This document shows positions 31,984 through 41,006 of a stretch of 64,000 nt of DNA, one piece after another (position 1 is the stretch's first letter; the number at the start of each line of letters is the position of its first letter). The translations under genes and the position numbers were made by a program. Where the stretch lies: assembly GCF_006716125.1 (NCBI RefSeq), contig NZ_VFOM01000001.1:1550001-1614000 (forward strand), in the 5' to 3' direction. A model generated the notes under the pieces. The model was given only the letters and a program-made list of their open reading frames with translations, was not told where the DNA came from and did not search any database. This DNA comes from Homoserinimonas aerilata (GTDB lineage Bacteria; Actinomycetota; Actinomycetes; Actinomycetales; Microbacteriaceae).

Positions 31984-32780
31984 AGCTGCTGCTCGCGCAG
32001 GATCTGCAGGGCCCTGTTCACACGGTCACTCAGCCCCGCGACGCCCCTGTTCGTGCGCCGCTCCAACTCATCGAGCGACTGCACGAGCTGCTCACGCTGG
32101 CGACCGTTCAGCATCGCCCACTCGGCGCGCGCACGCAGCGACAGTCGCGCACTCCGCGCCGCCATCAGGATGCTCGCCGCCGGCGGCACAACCGAGACCA
32201 CCAGAATCGCCGGCCACCCTGTGGGCAGCGGGCCCACCAGCACCGCCACCCAGACCGCGGCGAACGCCAACACGGCCAGCCCGACCGGGATCAGCCGCAG
32301 CATCCGGGCGATGCGCTCATGACGCACCGCCTCACGACGATCGATCACCTCGAGCTCGGCCCGCCAGCCCTCGACATCCACCCTGCTGACCTTGCGCGAC
32401 TTCGAATCGCTGACGCGCAGCCGCAACACCCCGTAGCTGAGCACATCGCGCGTGAGCAGGCGCACCAGAATGACGACGGCGATCGTGGACACGATGGCCG
32501 TCACGGCGAGACTCAGCAGCAGGCCCGCCGTCAGCTGCCAGCCGGTGTCGATCACGAGGGCGGCACTGAGCGCGATGGCGAAGGCGAGCGCCACGGCGAG
32601 GAGCGCCGCCAGCGGCAACACCCAGAAGATCTCGTGCACGCGACGGCGGGCCAGCTGCCCCCGGCCGGTGCGGGCGGAGCGCAGATCGAACCACGCGGTG
32701 CCGATGTCTGCGATCTGGAAGATCAGCGCGCCCAGCCACAGCACCAGCAGCCACAGTGCGGCATCCCACCAAATGTTCAC
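31980..32780 (-). CDS. Membrane protein of unknown function, coupled to PrsW
   Basis: About 266 residues from GTG 32780 (start uncertain, no good ribosome site). Four hydrophobic segments in two pairs: LWLLVLWLGALIFQIADIG, FWVLPLAALLAVALAFAIAL and one more before residue 105, then a pair near residues 170-215. The C terminus is a charged helix (LVQSLDELERRTNRGVAG). No known domain recognised. It overlaps the PrsW protease gene by four bases; it could be a substrate or partner of that protease. Confidence 0.75.
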   Translation of the reverse strand: MNIWWDAALWLLVLWLGALIFQIADIGTAWFDLRSARTGRGQLARRRVHEIFWVLPLAALLAVALAFAIALSAALVIDTGWQLTAGLLLSLAVTAIVSTIAVVILVRLLTRDVLSYGVLRLRVSDSKSRKVSRVDVEGWRAELEVIDRREAVRHERIARMLRLIPVGLAVLAFAAVWVAVLVGPLPTGWPAILVVSVVPPAASILMAARSARLSLRARAEWAMLNGRQREQLVQSLDELERRTNRGVAGLSDRVNRALQILREQQL

Positions 32781-32912
32781 GTCGCACAAGGTACCCGCCC
32801 CCGTGCCCCAAGTCGAGCCGGGCGCACCGGATGACACGGAATCCGTACCGCTGCGAGTGTTGCCCCGAGCAGCCATAGGGCGAGCAGTCACGGCGCCAGT
32901 ACTGACAAGGAA

Positions 32913-32944
32913 CGGGCGGAGAGGCTCCTGTGCCCCTCCGCCCG
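32913..32944. terminator. Terminator of aspA
   Basis: CGGGCGGAG (32913-32921) pairs perfectly with CTCCGCCCG (32936-32944), loop of 14 bases, followed on the minus strand by TTCCTTGTC. It lies seven bases behind the aspA stop. Confidence 0.65.
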
Positions 32945-32950
32945 CCGCCG

Positions 32951-34486
32951 TCACCGCTGTTCGGCTGCCGCCGCGTCGAGATCGTCCTGCGTGATCACAT
33001 CGATCACGCCCGTCGCGGGCACGAGGCCGCTGAGACGCTCCGGCCGCAGCACGCGCCGCACCTCCTCCTCCGTCATGTAGCCGTTCTCGATGACGAGATC
33101 GGCGATCGACGCATTCGTGGTGAGCGCCGTGTGGGCGAGGGTCGCGGATGCCGCATAGCCGATGTAGGGAGTCAGCGCCGTGACGACACTCACCGAGGTC
33201 TCCACCTGCGCTGCGAGCCGCTGCACATTCGGGGTGATGCCGTCGATGCAGTTCACCCTGAGCGTGCGGCATCCGTTCGTCAGCCAGGCGAGGGACTGCA
33301 GGATGCTGTGGGCGATGACCGGCTCGAAGGCGTTGAGCTGCAACTGGCCGGCCTCCGCGGCGGCCGTCACCGTGGCATCCGCCCCGATGATGCTGTACGC
33401 GATCTGGTTGACGACCTCGGGGATGACAGGGTTGACCTTGCCCGGCATGATCGAGGAACCCGCCTGCTTCGCCGGCAGGTTGATCTCGCCGAAGCCAGCC
33501 TGCGGGCCCGAGCTGAGCAGGCGAAGGTCGTTGCAGATCTTGGAGAGCTTGACCGCGGCACGCTTGAGGTTGCTGCTCACCGTCATGAACACGCCCACGT
33601 CGCTTGTGGCCTCGATGAGGTCCTTCGCGGTGACGGTGTCGATGCCCGTGATCTCGGCCAGGTGACGGCAGACCGCCTCCGCGTAGCGCGGATCGGTCGT
33701 GATGCCCGTTCCGATGGCCGTGGCACCCATGTTGATCTCACTGAGCAGCGGGATGGTCTCGCGCAGGCGGTCGTGGTCCTCGACGAGGGTGTGCGAGAAG
33801 CCGTTGAACTCCTGACCGAGCGTCATGGGCACGGCATCCTGCAGCTGGGTGCGGCCGACCTTGAGGATGCCGGCGAACTCATGACCCTTGCGGGCGAAGC
33901 TCTGCGCCAGAAGTGCGTGCTCCTCGAGCAGGCGGTTGATGCCGAACACGAGCGAGAGCTTCACGGCCGTCGGGTAGACGTCGTTGGTGCTCTGGCTGCG
34001 GTTCACGTCATCGATCGGATGCATGAACTGGTACTCGCCACGACGGTGCCCCATGATCTCGAGGGCGCGATTGGCGATCACCTCGTTCGTGTTCATATTG
34101 GTCGAGGTGCCGGCGCCGCCCTGGATGACCCCGACGATGAACTGATCGTGCAGCTCCCCGGCGATGATCTCCTCACACACCCGCTCGATCACATCCGCCT
34201 TGGCTGCGTCGAGCACGCCGATCTCCCGGTTGGCGCGTGCCGCGGCCTGCTTCACCCGCGCGAGAGCCCTGACCAGGTCGGGATAGACCGAGATGGGCCT
34301 GCGCGTGATCGGGAAGTTCTCGAGTGCACGAGCGGTGTGGATGCCCCAATAGGCGTCCTCGGGCACCTGCATCGTGCCGAGGGAGTCGCTGTCAGGCCGC
34401 GTGGGCCCTCCCCCAATTGTGGTGACAGGTACCGTCATTGCGGGCTTCTCAGGAACTTCAGTGCTGTTCACGGGTAGTGACTCCAT
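32951..34486 (-). CDS. aspA: Aspartate ammonia-lyase
   Basis: 511 residues from ATG 34486 or 495 from ATG 34438; neither has a strong ribosome site. Fumarase/aspartase superfamily: GAGTSTNMNTNEVIANRA, HPIDDVNRSQSTND, and the signature loop GSSIMPGKVNP that contributes the catalytic Ser. Family length and sequence favour aspartase over fumarase C. It converts L-aspartate to fumarate and ammonia in the cytoplasm. The N-terminal 20-30 residues are extra compared with E. coli AspA. Confidence 0.92.
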   Translation of the reverse strand: MESLPVNSTEVPEKPAMTVPVTTIGGGPTRPDSDSLGTMQVPEDAYWGIHTARALENFPITRRPISVYPDLVRALARVKQAAARANREIGVLDAAKADVIERVCEEIIAGELHDQFIVGVIQGGAGTSTNMNTNEVIANRALEIMGHRRGEYQFMHPIDDVNRSQSTNDVYPTAVKLSLVFGINRLLEEHALLAQSFARKGHEFAGILKVGRTQLQDAVPMTLGQEFNGFSHTLVEDHDRLRETIPLLSEINMGATAIGTGITTDPRYAEAVCRHLAEITGIDTVTAKDLIEATSDVGVFMTVSSNLKRAAVKLSKICNDLRLLSSGPQAGFGEINLPAKQAGSSIMPGKVNPVIPEVVNQIAYSIIGADATVTAAAEAGQLQLNAFEPVIAHSILQSLAWLTNGCRTLRVNCIDGITPNVQRLAAQVETSVSVVTALTPYIGYAASATLAHTALTTNASIADLVIENGYMTEEEVRRVLRPERLSGLVPATGVIDVITQDDLDAAAAEQR

Positions 34487-34836
34487 CGTCTGATCTGGTG
34501 GTGGCGGATCTGCCTCCAACAGCCTAACAAGCCCCGCAATTTCGGGAGTTCGGGCACATATTCGCCGTCGCGACGCATCCGCCAGATCTCGACTCGAAGC
34601 CGCCCGGAGAGCGCCTCGCCCCCCTCTCACCCCCGGGAGTGATTCACGGGGTGAACAAAAACAACCATGTCGCTGCGCCACCTGATGCCGCTACTATTCT
34701 CGAAGACGCAAATCTAGTCTTTCTCATTCCCGTGAAGGGAGTGTGAAGTCAGGATGTGCTCATTCAGTTCTACTGGGGGAAGAATGCGTGCACATGGCCG
34801 ATATCGGTCGTGCGCACAGAGGAGAGGGTTAGCGCC
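34487..34836. promoter_or_regulatory. Divergent intergenic region aspA / DUF2510 gene
   Basis: About 350 bases without a supported gene. Moving right, TACTAT at 34692-34697 is the best -10 for the rightward gene, leaving a leader of about 130 bases with GAAGGGAG. Moving left, TAGGCT upstream of GGAGG may serve aspA. A 29-codon frame at 34754-34843 overlaps the next start but has unusual codons. Confidence 0.4.
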
Positions 34837-36258
34837 TTGCTAGAGGATGAAACCGTGACAGTGCCCGCTGGGTGGTACCCGGACCCTATGGGTCTGCCCC
34901 AGCTGCGCTGGTGGGACAATCATTCGTGGACCGAGTTCACCTCGGCCGCGCGCACTCCGCTCATCATGCAGGACCAGCCGCCGCTGGCCTACGCAGACGA
35001 CGACCTGCCGTCCCGTCGCTCCCAGAGGGAGCAGCGCGACCGCGAGGAGCAGTACGTGCGCCTCGCCACGGAGGGCGCCGCCGAGCAGCCGCCGATGTCG
35101 AAGGCGGAGCTCATCTCCACGCTTCGCCAGCTCGAGCCGCCGAAGCCGCAGCACATCGAGCGCAACCAGCCGTCGCCGTTCGGCTCGCAGGACGAGCAGG
35201 ACCGCATGGCCCGCGAGCAGGCACAGGCCGCTCAGCAGGCAGCAGCCCAGGAGCACTTCGCCCGTGAGCAGGCTGCCCAGCAGCAGCGGGAGGCGCAGTT
35301 CCGCGCCCAGCAGCAGGCAGCAGCGCAGGCTCGTGCCGCCCAGCAGGCAGCAGAAGAGCAGGCACGCGCCGCGCAGCAGGGATTCGGCGCCGCACCCGAA
35401 GCCGACCCCTTCGCCGAGTTCATCTCGCCGTCGGCTCCCCAGGAGCCGCGCCCGGCGCGCAGCTCCGTCAACTACTCGGACGGCCCCAGCTTCCCGCAGG
35501 CGCCCGCATCCGAGCCCGGCTTCGCCGCAGCAGGACAGAGCGGCTACGGAGGCAACCCCTCGGCGCAGTATGTGCCACAGGATGCCGAATACGGTCGTCG
35601 CACCGAGTACGCGCGCCCTCAGCGCCGCATCACCGACCCCTCGCAGCAGATCTACACGCCCGCCGCCTGGGCGATCGCGATCATTCCGCTCGTGCAGATG
35701 GTGATCATCCTTCTGGGGGTCTCCTCGGGTGCCGCCGCGATCCCCGTCTGGGTTCCGGCGCTCATCATGGGCCTGCCCTACGTGGCCTCGATCGTGCTCG
35801 CCTACTTCGATCACAAGGCGCTCCTGCAGGCAGGCCACCGCGCACCGGCCCACTGGGCCTGGGCGTTCCTGACTCCGCTCGTGTACCTGATCGTCCGCTC
35901 GGTGGCCACCAACCGCGAGTTCGGCAAGGGAATGACCCCGGTGCTCATCTGGGCGTCGCTGGCCATCCTCCAGGTGCTCTCGATCGTCGCCGTCCCCGGC
36001 ATCCTGATCGCCGCAGTGCCTGATGTGTTCAAGGCAGAGGTCGAGCAGTCGATCACCGATGACGCCGCGATCGTCGGAACGGCACTCGACGTGACCTGCC
36101 CGAACCCCGCCGTGCAGATCGGCGTACAGTTCACCTGCCTCGGGGTCACCCAGACCGGCAACCAGGTCGAGATCAACGTCAGCCTGCAGCGCGCCAACGG
36201 CTGGATCGACTGGCGCGTCGACTCCCAGGTCTGGCAGTCGGGCGCGCTCACCAAGTAG
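34837..36258 (+). CDS. DUF2510 / DUF4333 membrane protein
   Basis: 473 residues from TTG 34837 (GAGGAGAGGG upstream); GTG 34855 is an alternative. Order of parts: DUF2510 (PAGWYPDPMGLPQLRWWD), a long Gln/Ala/Glu-rich coiled-coil stretch (residues about 110-205), a Pro/Ser-rich linker, three or four membrane segments (AWAIAIIPLVQMVIILLGVS onward), and a C-terminal extracellular DUF4333-like domain starting ALDVTCPNP with two cysteines. A typical actinobacterial envelope protein; function unknown. Ends in a strong terminator. Confidence 0.85.
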   Translation: MLEDETVTVPAGWYPDPMGLPQLRWWDNHSWTEFTSAARTPLIMQDQPPLAYADDDLPSRRSQREQRDREEQYVRLATEGAAEQPPMSKAELISTLRQLEPPKPQHIERNQPSPFGSQDEQDRMAREQAQAAQQAAAQEHFAREQAAQQQREAQFRAQQQAAAQARAAQQAAEEQARAAQQGFGAAPEADPFAEFISPSAPQEPRPARSSVNYSDGPSFPQAPASEPGFAAAGQSGYGGNPSAQYVPQDAEYGRRTEYARPQRRITDPSQQIYTPAAWAIAIIPLVQMVIILLGVSSGAAAIPVWVPALIMGLPYVASIVLAYFDHKALLQAGHRAPAHWAWAFLTPLVYLIVRSVATNREFGKGMTPVLIWASLAILQVLSIVAVPGILIAAVPDVFKAEVEQSITDDAAIVGTALDVTCPNPAVQIGVQFTCLGVTQTGNQVEINVSLQRANGWIDWRVDSQVWQSGALTK

Positions 36259-36276
36259 CGCACGCACAGCCCTTCA

Positions 36277-36312
36277 GAAAGCGGCCGCATCCTCCGGGGT
36301 GCGGCCGCTTTC
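36277..36312 (+). terminator. Strong terminator of the DUF2510 gene
   Basis: GAAAGCGGCCGC (36277-36288) pairs perfectly over 12 bases with GCGGCCGCTTTC (36301-36312), loop of 12 bases. Lies 18 bases after the stop codon. Its A/T ends make it effective mainly rightward. Confidence 0.85.
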
Positions 36313-36968
36313 GTATGTGCCGGCGGGATCCGTTCTCGTCGTCTCCAAGCGCTGGACGAGACATGCGCGGGGCGGCAGAGCTGTGGCAGCCCGGGAGCGT
36401 CTCATGCACTCTCAGGCATGCATACGGTCTGCTGCGGCGGCTCGGAAGGACTCAAGCCTGCACGCACGCTGGCGGGCCGGTAAGCGCACGCTTGACGGGT
36501 CGATGGTGCGCAGTGGCGCGCGGGTGTCGCCCTAGCGGCAGGACTCGCGGTGGATGTCTCCACACCACGAGGCCGCTATGGCGACACCGCACAAACCCCC
36601 TGCAGCCCTACCCGGGACACGTTATGTGATCGGGGAGAGTCGGGCCTCGTCCCTGACTGCAGCGAAACACGGTTCCGAGCGGCGGTGCCGTATCGCAGGA
36701 TTCCACCAGCCGGTATACCCCCGTATCCCAACCGTTTCGGCCTGCAGGCCTCGCCGCCCGGGTTGCCCCGTGTTGCGTGTTTGAAACGATAGACCCTCGC
36801 GTCCACCCCTGCATGCCCCCAGTTGGGGGCCCCCCCGAAGGGGGATCGGCATTAAGGGGGACACGGCTGATCTCGAGAAGAAAGGCCGCCAGACAGCCGC
36901 CGGAGCATCCAGCGGCCGCCTGACGGCCTTTTGTTGCGCCGACGTACATTCTGCCGCCGGCATGGCTC
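36313..36968. other. Structured gene-free region
   Basis: About 650 bases with no reading frame showing the local codon pattern. It has lower GC and more T/A-rich words than its neighbours. Back-to-back hairpins CCCCC-AGTT-GGGGG (36816-36829) and CCCCC-GAA-GGGGG (36832-36844) precede a terminator at 36881-36932. CTCGTC/GACGAG (36335-36360) is another stem. No tmRNA, RNase P RNA or SRP RNA signature found. Possibly a non-coding RNA locus. Confidence 0.5.
36881..36932. terminator. Terminator behind the SNF2 helicase gene (bidirectional)
   Basis: AAAGGCCGCCAG (36881-36892) pairs, with one mismatch, with CTGACGGCCTTT (36920-36931), and the inner CCGC/GCGG continues the stem. On the minus strand TTTCTTCTC follows; on the plus strand TTTTGTTG follows. 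Confidence 0.75.
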
Positions 36969-39146
36969 CTAGTCGCCCAGGGCGTCGCGCAGCAGCGCCA
37001 CGAGCGCCTCCAACTGCACTTCGGAGGCGTCGACGATATCAGCATCGCTTCCGTCGAGCGCGCGGGCGGCGAGGCCGGCCTTGCTGTCGATGAGTTCCGC
37101 GATCTTGGCGTCGATGGTCTGGGCCGCGATGATGCGCCACGCGGTCACCGGTTCGGCCTGGCCGATGCGGTGAACCCGGTCGATCGCCTGGGTCTGCTCC
37201 GCAGAGGTCCAGCTCAGCTCGGCGAGCACCACGTTCGACGCCGCCTGCAGGTTGAGGCCGACGCCCGCGGCGGTCAGCGAGGCGACCACGACGGAGACCT
37301 GCGGATCGTTGTTGAAGGCGTCGACCTGCGCCTGACGGAACGCCGCGGTCTGGTCTCCGCGGATCGACACCGTCGTCAGGCCGCGACGTGCGAGGGTCTC
37401 CTCCGCGGCATCCATGACATCAATGTGCTTCGCGAAGAACACGACCTTGCCCACCGAGCGGGCCAGCTGAGCCGTGTAGTCGGCGGCTAGCACGGCCTTG
37501 GCCTGCCCGATCCTGCGCAGCATCGTGAACACGTTGTCGCCGGACTTGGAGGCCTTCGACTCCTCCAGCTCGGCGCGAGCGACCATGCGCATGAGTTCCT
37601 CGCTGTGGCCCTCGCCGATCTCGGCACCCGTGCGGGAGGCCCGCAGCGACAGGTACCGCGACCTGAGGCGCGCCCCCAGCTCGCGTTCGGCGTCGCGGAT
37701 GCTGCGCCCCAGATCGTCGTCGAGTTCGACAGGAAGATCGGCGATGCGCTTCGACGGCAGATTGGATGCCACGTCGAGCTTCTTGCGCCGCACGATGCCC
37801 ATGTCGATGACCGTCTGCCTGGCCTCGGCGAAGAAGCCGAAATCGGCGGGTGTGAGGCCGTTCTCCTCGAGGTGCGCCATCAGCTCGGCGGTCGGCTTCT
37901 CGCCGTCGATCCAGCCGAGGAACTGCCAGATCGCCCTGAAGTCCTCGATCGTGTTGATGAGCGGCGTTCCCGTGAGGGCGATCATGAGCGCGCGCGGGCG
38001 AAGCGCCCGGATGCTCTCGGCGAGCGCGAGCACATGCTTCGAACGCTGCGACTCGCGGTTCTTGATGAAGTGGGCCTCATCGACGACCATGCCCTTGAAG
38101 CCGAGGGTGCGAAGCCAGCCGACGTGGCGGTCGAGAACGTCGTAGTTGACGATGACGACGTCGGCGTAGGCGTCGAGGTCCTCCCCCGAGCCGTGGATGA
38201 CCGTGGCGGACTTGTTCGGAGTCCAGCGTTCGACCTCACGCGCCCAGTTCATCTTGACGACATTGGGCACAACGACGAGCAGCGGGTAGGAGTTGGTGAC
38301 GGATGCGGCGAGCAGCGCCTGCGCCGTCTTGCCGAGGCCCGGCTCGTCGGCGAGCAGATAGCTGCGGTGCCCCTCGCGGGCGCTCGCCACGAACTCGGCC
38401 TGGTGGTGGAACAGTTCGAGGCCGCCCGGAACGCGCCTGTCGGCATCGCTGGGCTCGGGAAGCCCCATGCTGGCGACATTGCCGCCCGAACCGTACTCGA
38501 AGGCACGGAAGAGCGGCTCGAGCAGCTCCCAGTTGGCGAGGCGGTGCGTCGCGGGCTTCGCCGCGACCGGCTGGCTGAAGTCCGGGGCCAGGAAGGGGTT
38601 GCTCAGCTGCCGGGAGATGACAGACTTCGGCACGACCTGCTTCTCGGCCACGGGGGCGAGCGTGGGCGCCTCGACCGCGATGATGAGCTCGTCGGGGCTG
38701 AGCTCGGCACCCGAGGCCATCAGCATGTCCCTGCGAAGCTTGCGCGCAGCATCCGACACGGGGGCGTCCTCCGCGAGGAGCGCGATCAGCGACGTGTCGC
38801 GCGCGGCCGTCTTGGCGAGGATCGTGGCGACCCCGTCGAGCCGCTTGAGCAGCTCGGCGCGCTCGGCGTCGCTGACATCCGGATCGCTCTTGGCGTGGGC
38901 ACGCTCCTCCCGCATGAGCAGGGCGATGACCTGGAACTTGGTGCGGTTCGACGGCCCCACCTTGCCGCGCTCGGCCGCCCCCTCGATCTCGCGCACAGCA
39001 CGCGCGAGCACGGGGATCATGCCGGCGTCGTCGCCGGGCCGGCTGCGATGCTTCGAGCCGCGACGGGATGCCGACTTCGCGGCCGTCCTGCTGCGCGACG
39101 AAGCGCCGTTGATGGTGTTGCCTTCCGAACGAGCGGAGCGGGCCAT
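36969..39146 (-). CDS. SNF2-family DEAD/DEAH-box helicase
   Basis: 725 residues. After a basic, Ser/Arg-rich disordered N terminus (1-40) and a helical region, the SNF2 ATPase core begins: motif I ADEPGLGKTAQ (266-275), motif II DEAH (356-359), TGTPLINT (motif III), then the helicase C lobe with TAAGVGLNLQAASNVVL and HRIGQ (motifs V and VI). Such bacterial SNF2 proteins translocate on DNA or act on RNA polymerase (RapA-like); no extra domain reveals the role. AGGAGG precedes the ATG closely. Single-gene unit ending in the terminator 36881-36932. Confidence 0.9.
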   Translation of the reverse strand: MARSARSEGNTINGASSRSRTAAKSASRRGSKHRSRPGDDAGMIPVLARAVREIEGAAERGKVGPSNRTKFQVIALLMREERAHAKSDPDVSDAERAELLKRLDGVATILAKTAARDTSLIALLAEDAPVSDAARKLRRDMLMASGAELSPDELIIAVEAPTLAPVAEKQVVPKSVISRQLSNPFLAPDFSQPVAAKPATHRLANWELLEPLFRAFEYGSGGNVASMGLPEPSDADRRVPGGLELFHHQAEFVASAREGHRSYLLADEPGLGKTAQALLAASVTNSYPLLVVVPNVVKMNWAREVERWTPNKSATVIHGSGEDLDAYADVVIVNYDVLDRHVGWLRTLGFKGMVVDEAHFIKNRESQRSKHVLALAESIRALRPRALMIALTGTPLINTIEDFRAIWQFLGWIDGEKPTAELMAHLEENGLTPADFGFFAEARQTVIDMGIVRRKKLDVASNLPSKRIADLPVELDDDLGRSIRDAERELGARLRSRYLSLRASRTGAEIGEGHSEELMRMVARAELEESKASKSGDNVFTMLRRIGQAKAVLAADYTAQLARSVGKVVFFAKHIDVMDAAEETLARRGLTTVSIRGDQTAAFRQAQVDAFNNDPQVSVVVASLTAAGVGLNLQAASNVVLAELSWTSAEQTQAIDRVHRIGQAEPVTAWRIIAAQTIDAKIAELIDSKAGLAARALDGSDADIVDASEVQLEALVALLRDALGD

Positions 39147-39421
39147 GATCCTCCTGAATCAGCACAAGCTGGGGATACCTGCCGGGGGCGTCTCTGCCCG
39201 GCTGCGTCACATCCGTGGGAATGCATCCGCGGAACCGACACCACGAACTCGGTGCCTGCCCCTCAGGCGACGACCCCAGACTCAAGCAACGTGCGAACAC
39301 GGTCGAGACGGTGAACGGAATCGTCAACGCACGGCAAGTTTAGCGCACAATCCCGGATGTTCCCAGAAATTCGATCCGCAGGCCCCGAACCAGCCGGGTG
39401 AACTGCGAAATCACCCGCAGC

Positions 39422-39766
39422 TCACCTCCGGGCCGTGTCGCCCTCCTCGGGCACCTTGATGAACACACCGGCAAGGAGGAACAGCAGGGCCGCAAGATAC
39501 TGCCCGGCCACCCAGCCCTGCCCGTGCAGCTCGATGATCCACGCGGGGTTCCACAGTACGGCGACGGGCGCGAGCCCCAGGAGCCACCACCACTGCCCCG
39601 CCTTCACCGCGAACACCGCCACGATGACCGCGAGGATGCACACGCCGAAACGCACGAACAGGTAGGCGTCGACCTCGAGCAGGGCGAGACCCACGAGAAC
39701 GACGATGACGCCGAGGATGCCCGGGGCGAGCGCGGGGCGGGTGAAGTCGGGAGTGGGCTTGGCCAT
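39422..39766 (-). CDS. Small four-helix membrane protein
   Basis: 114 residues with four hydrophobic segments in tight succession: ILGVIVVLVGLALLEV, LFVRFGVCILAVIVAVFAV, WWWLLGLAPVAVLW and AGQYLAALLFLLAGVFI, and a conserved-looking NPAWIIELHGQGW loop between the last two. It resembles the DUF6804 family of small actinobacterial membrane proteins (from memory). No function known. The 275 bases between it and the SNF2 gene hold no gene I can support. Confidence 0.75.
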   Translation of the reverse strand: MAKPTPDFTRPALAPGILGVIVVLVGLALLEVDAYLFVRFGVCILAVIVAVFAVKAGQWWWLLGLAPVAVLWNPAWIIELHGQGWVAGQYLAALLFLLAGVFIKVPEEGDTARR

Positions 39767-39888
39767 GCTCCAAGGCTAGAGCAGCCTCCACGGCTGGATC
39801 AGCACGGTTGCGCCGATGATCCAGGCGGCCGACATGCCGACATGCCGACACGGCCAAGATTTGACCCCCGGACGGGGGCGATAGATTA

Positions 39889-40965
39889 ATGAATTCTCAA
39901 TATCGCTCGCTCGAAAGGCCGACTGCTCCCGTGAAGCCCCTCCCCGATTCAGGCAGCCCCGATCCCGATCCGGTCGATGAGAATGAGGGTTCCGCCGATA
40001 CGGCGGTCACGACGACACGATGGCTGACCCGCCCGCGCCTGATCGTCGGCATCCTGTGCGCGAGCGCGCTTGTGCTCGCCGTCGGGATCCCGATCACCAT
40101 CGCGCAGGTGCGCTCGGCATCGATCAGCAGCGCGGCAGCCGACGACGCCGACAGAGTGCGTTCGGCTGCGGCGAGCGCAGAAGCGACGCTGGCGACATTC
40201 ACTTCCTCCGTGGCGTTGGCCGAGCAGCACGAGAGCGTGTTCGTCACTCCCCTGTCCGTCGTGCTGAACGACAACGGCTCCGATTTCGATGCCGACACCA
40301 TCGCGCTGTTCACGCAGTCCGCCGAGAGCATGCGGGTTCTTCTCTCCGACGTGCCGTCAGCCTCGGGCCTGTCGAGTGACTATCGGTCGCCGGAACTGTC
40401 ACAGAAACTCGCGCAACGGTATCTCGCAGTCGACGACGATTTCCGCGAGGTCATGCGATCACAGGCGCAGGATGAGATCGATCGCCTGTCGAAGCAGCCG
40501 CGACTGCTCGAGGACTGGATGGATGCATACAACCTCGCCGCGCAGGACCTCGACGCCGTCGTATCCCAGCTCACATCATCCGCCGCCACCGTCAGAGAAC
40601 AGACCCTGGCGGCAAACGCGCAGGCCTCAGCCGACTCGGTGGCTGCGCTGAACGCGGCCATCGCGGCTGTTCCGCCGCTGGACGCTCTCGCCATCCATGA
40701 GCAGAGACTGTTGGCGCTGGGCGACAGCGACACATCCGCCGAGCTGGCAGCGCTGCTCGAGTCGGTGCCGACAAGCCTCAGCGGTTACGCCAGCGCAGCC
40801 GCCGAGGTGCGGAACAGCCATCAGGCCGCGATCGCGCCTCCTCCCCCGCCTGCGGCAGGCGGCGGCGGAGGAGGAGGTAGCGGAGGCTGGTGCACATGGA
40901 CCCGCTTCTATGCCGGTTTCCCCGTCTGGGAGTGGGGCCCCTGCTCGCAGAGGCCCGGTGGCTGA
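39889..40965 (+). CDS. Membrane-anchored protein with coiled coil and Cys/Trp tail
   Basis: 358 residues from ATG 39889; GTG 39931 with GAAAGG upstream is an alternative. Short acidic cytoplasmic part, one membrane helix (LIVGILCASALVLAVGIPITI), then about 230 extracellular residues rich in Ala/Ser/Asp with heptad-like helices, a PPPPP and GGGGGGG linker, and a final 26-residue module GGWCTWTRFYAGFPVWEW...PC with two Cys and four Trp. The tail looks like a disulfide-closed surface motif. No family recognised. Cell-surface sensing or adhesion is a guess. Confidence 0.75.
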   Translation: MNSQYRSLERPTAPVKPLPDSGSPDPDPVDENEGSADTAVTTTRWLTRPRLIVGILCASALVLAVGIPITIAQVRSASISSAAADDADRVRSAAASAEATLATFTSSVALAEQHESVFVTPLSVVLNDNGSDFDADTIALFTQSAESMRVLLSDVPSASGLSSDYRSPELSQKLAQRYLAVDDDFREVMRSQAQDEIDRLSKQPRLLEDWMDAYNLAAQDLDAVVSQLTSSAATVREQTLAANAQASADSVAALNAAIAAVPPLDALAIHEQRLLALGDSDTSAELAALLESVPTSLSGYASAAAEVRNSHQAAIAPPPPPAAGGGGGGGSGGWCTWTRFYAGFPVWEWGPCSQRPGG

Positions 40966-41006
40966 CGAACCCAACCTCGAGCCGGAAGCTCCAATAGAGT
41001 CGTGGC

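Noticed and set aside
34754-34843. 29-codon upstream frame overlapping the DUF2510 gene start
   Set aside because: Poor ribosome-site spacing and many codons rare in this window (TTA, AGA, AGG, ACT); probably chance in a leader.
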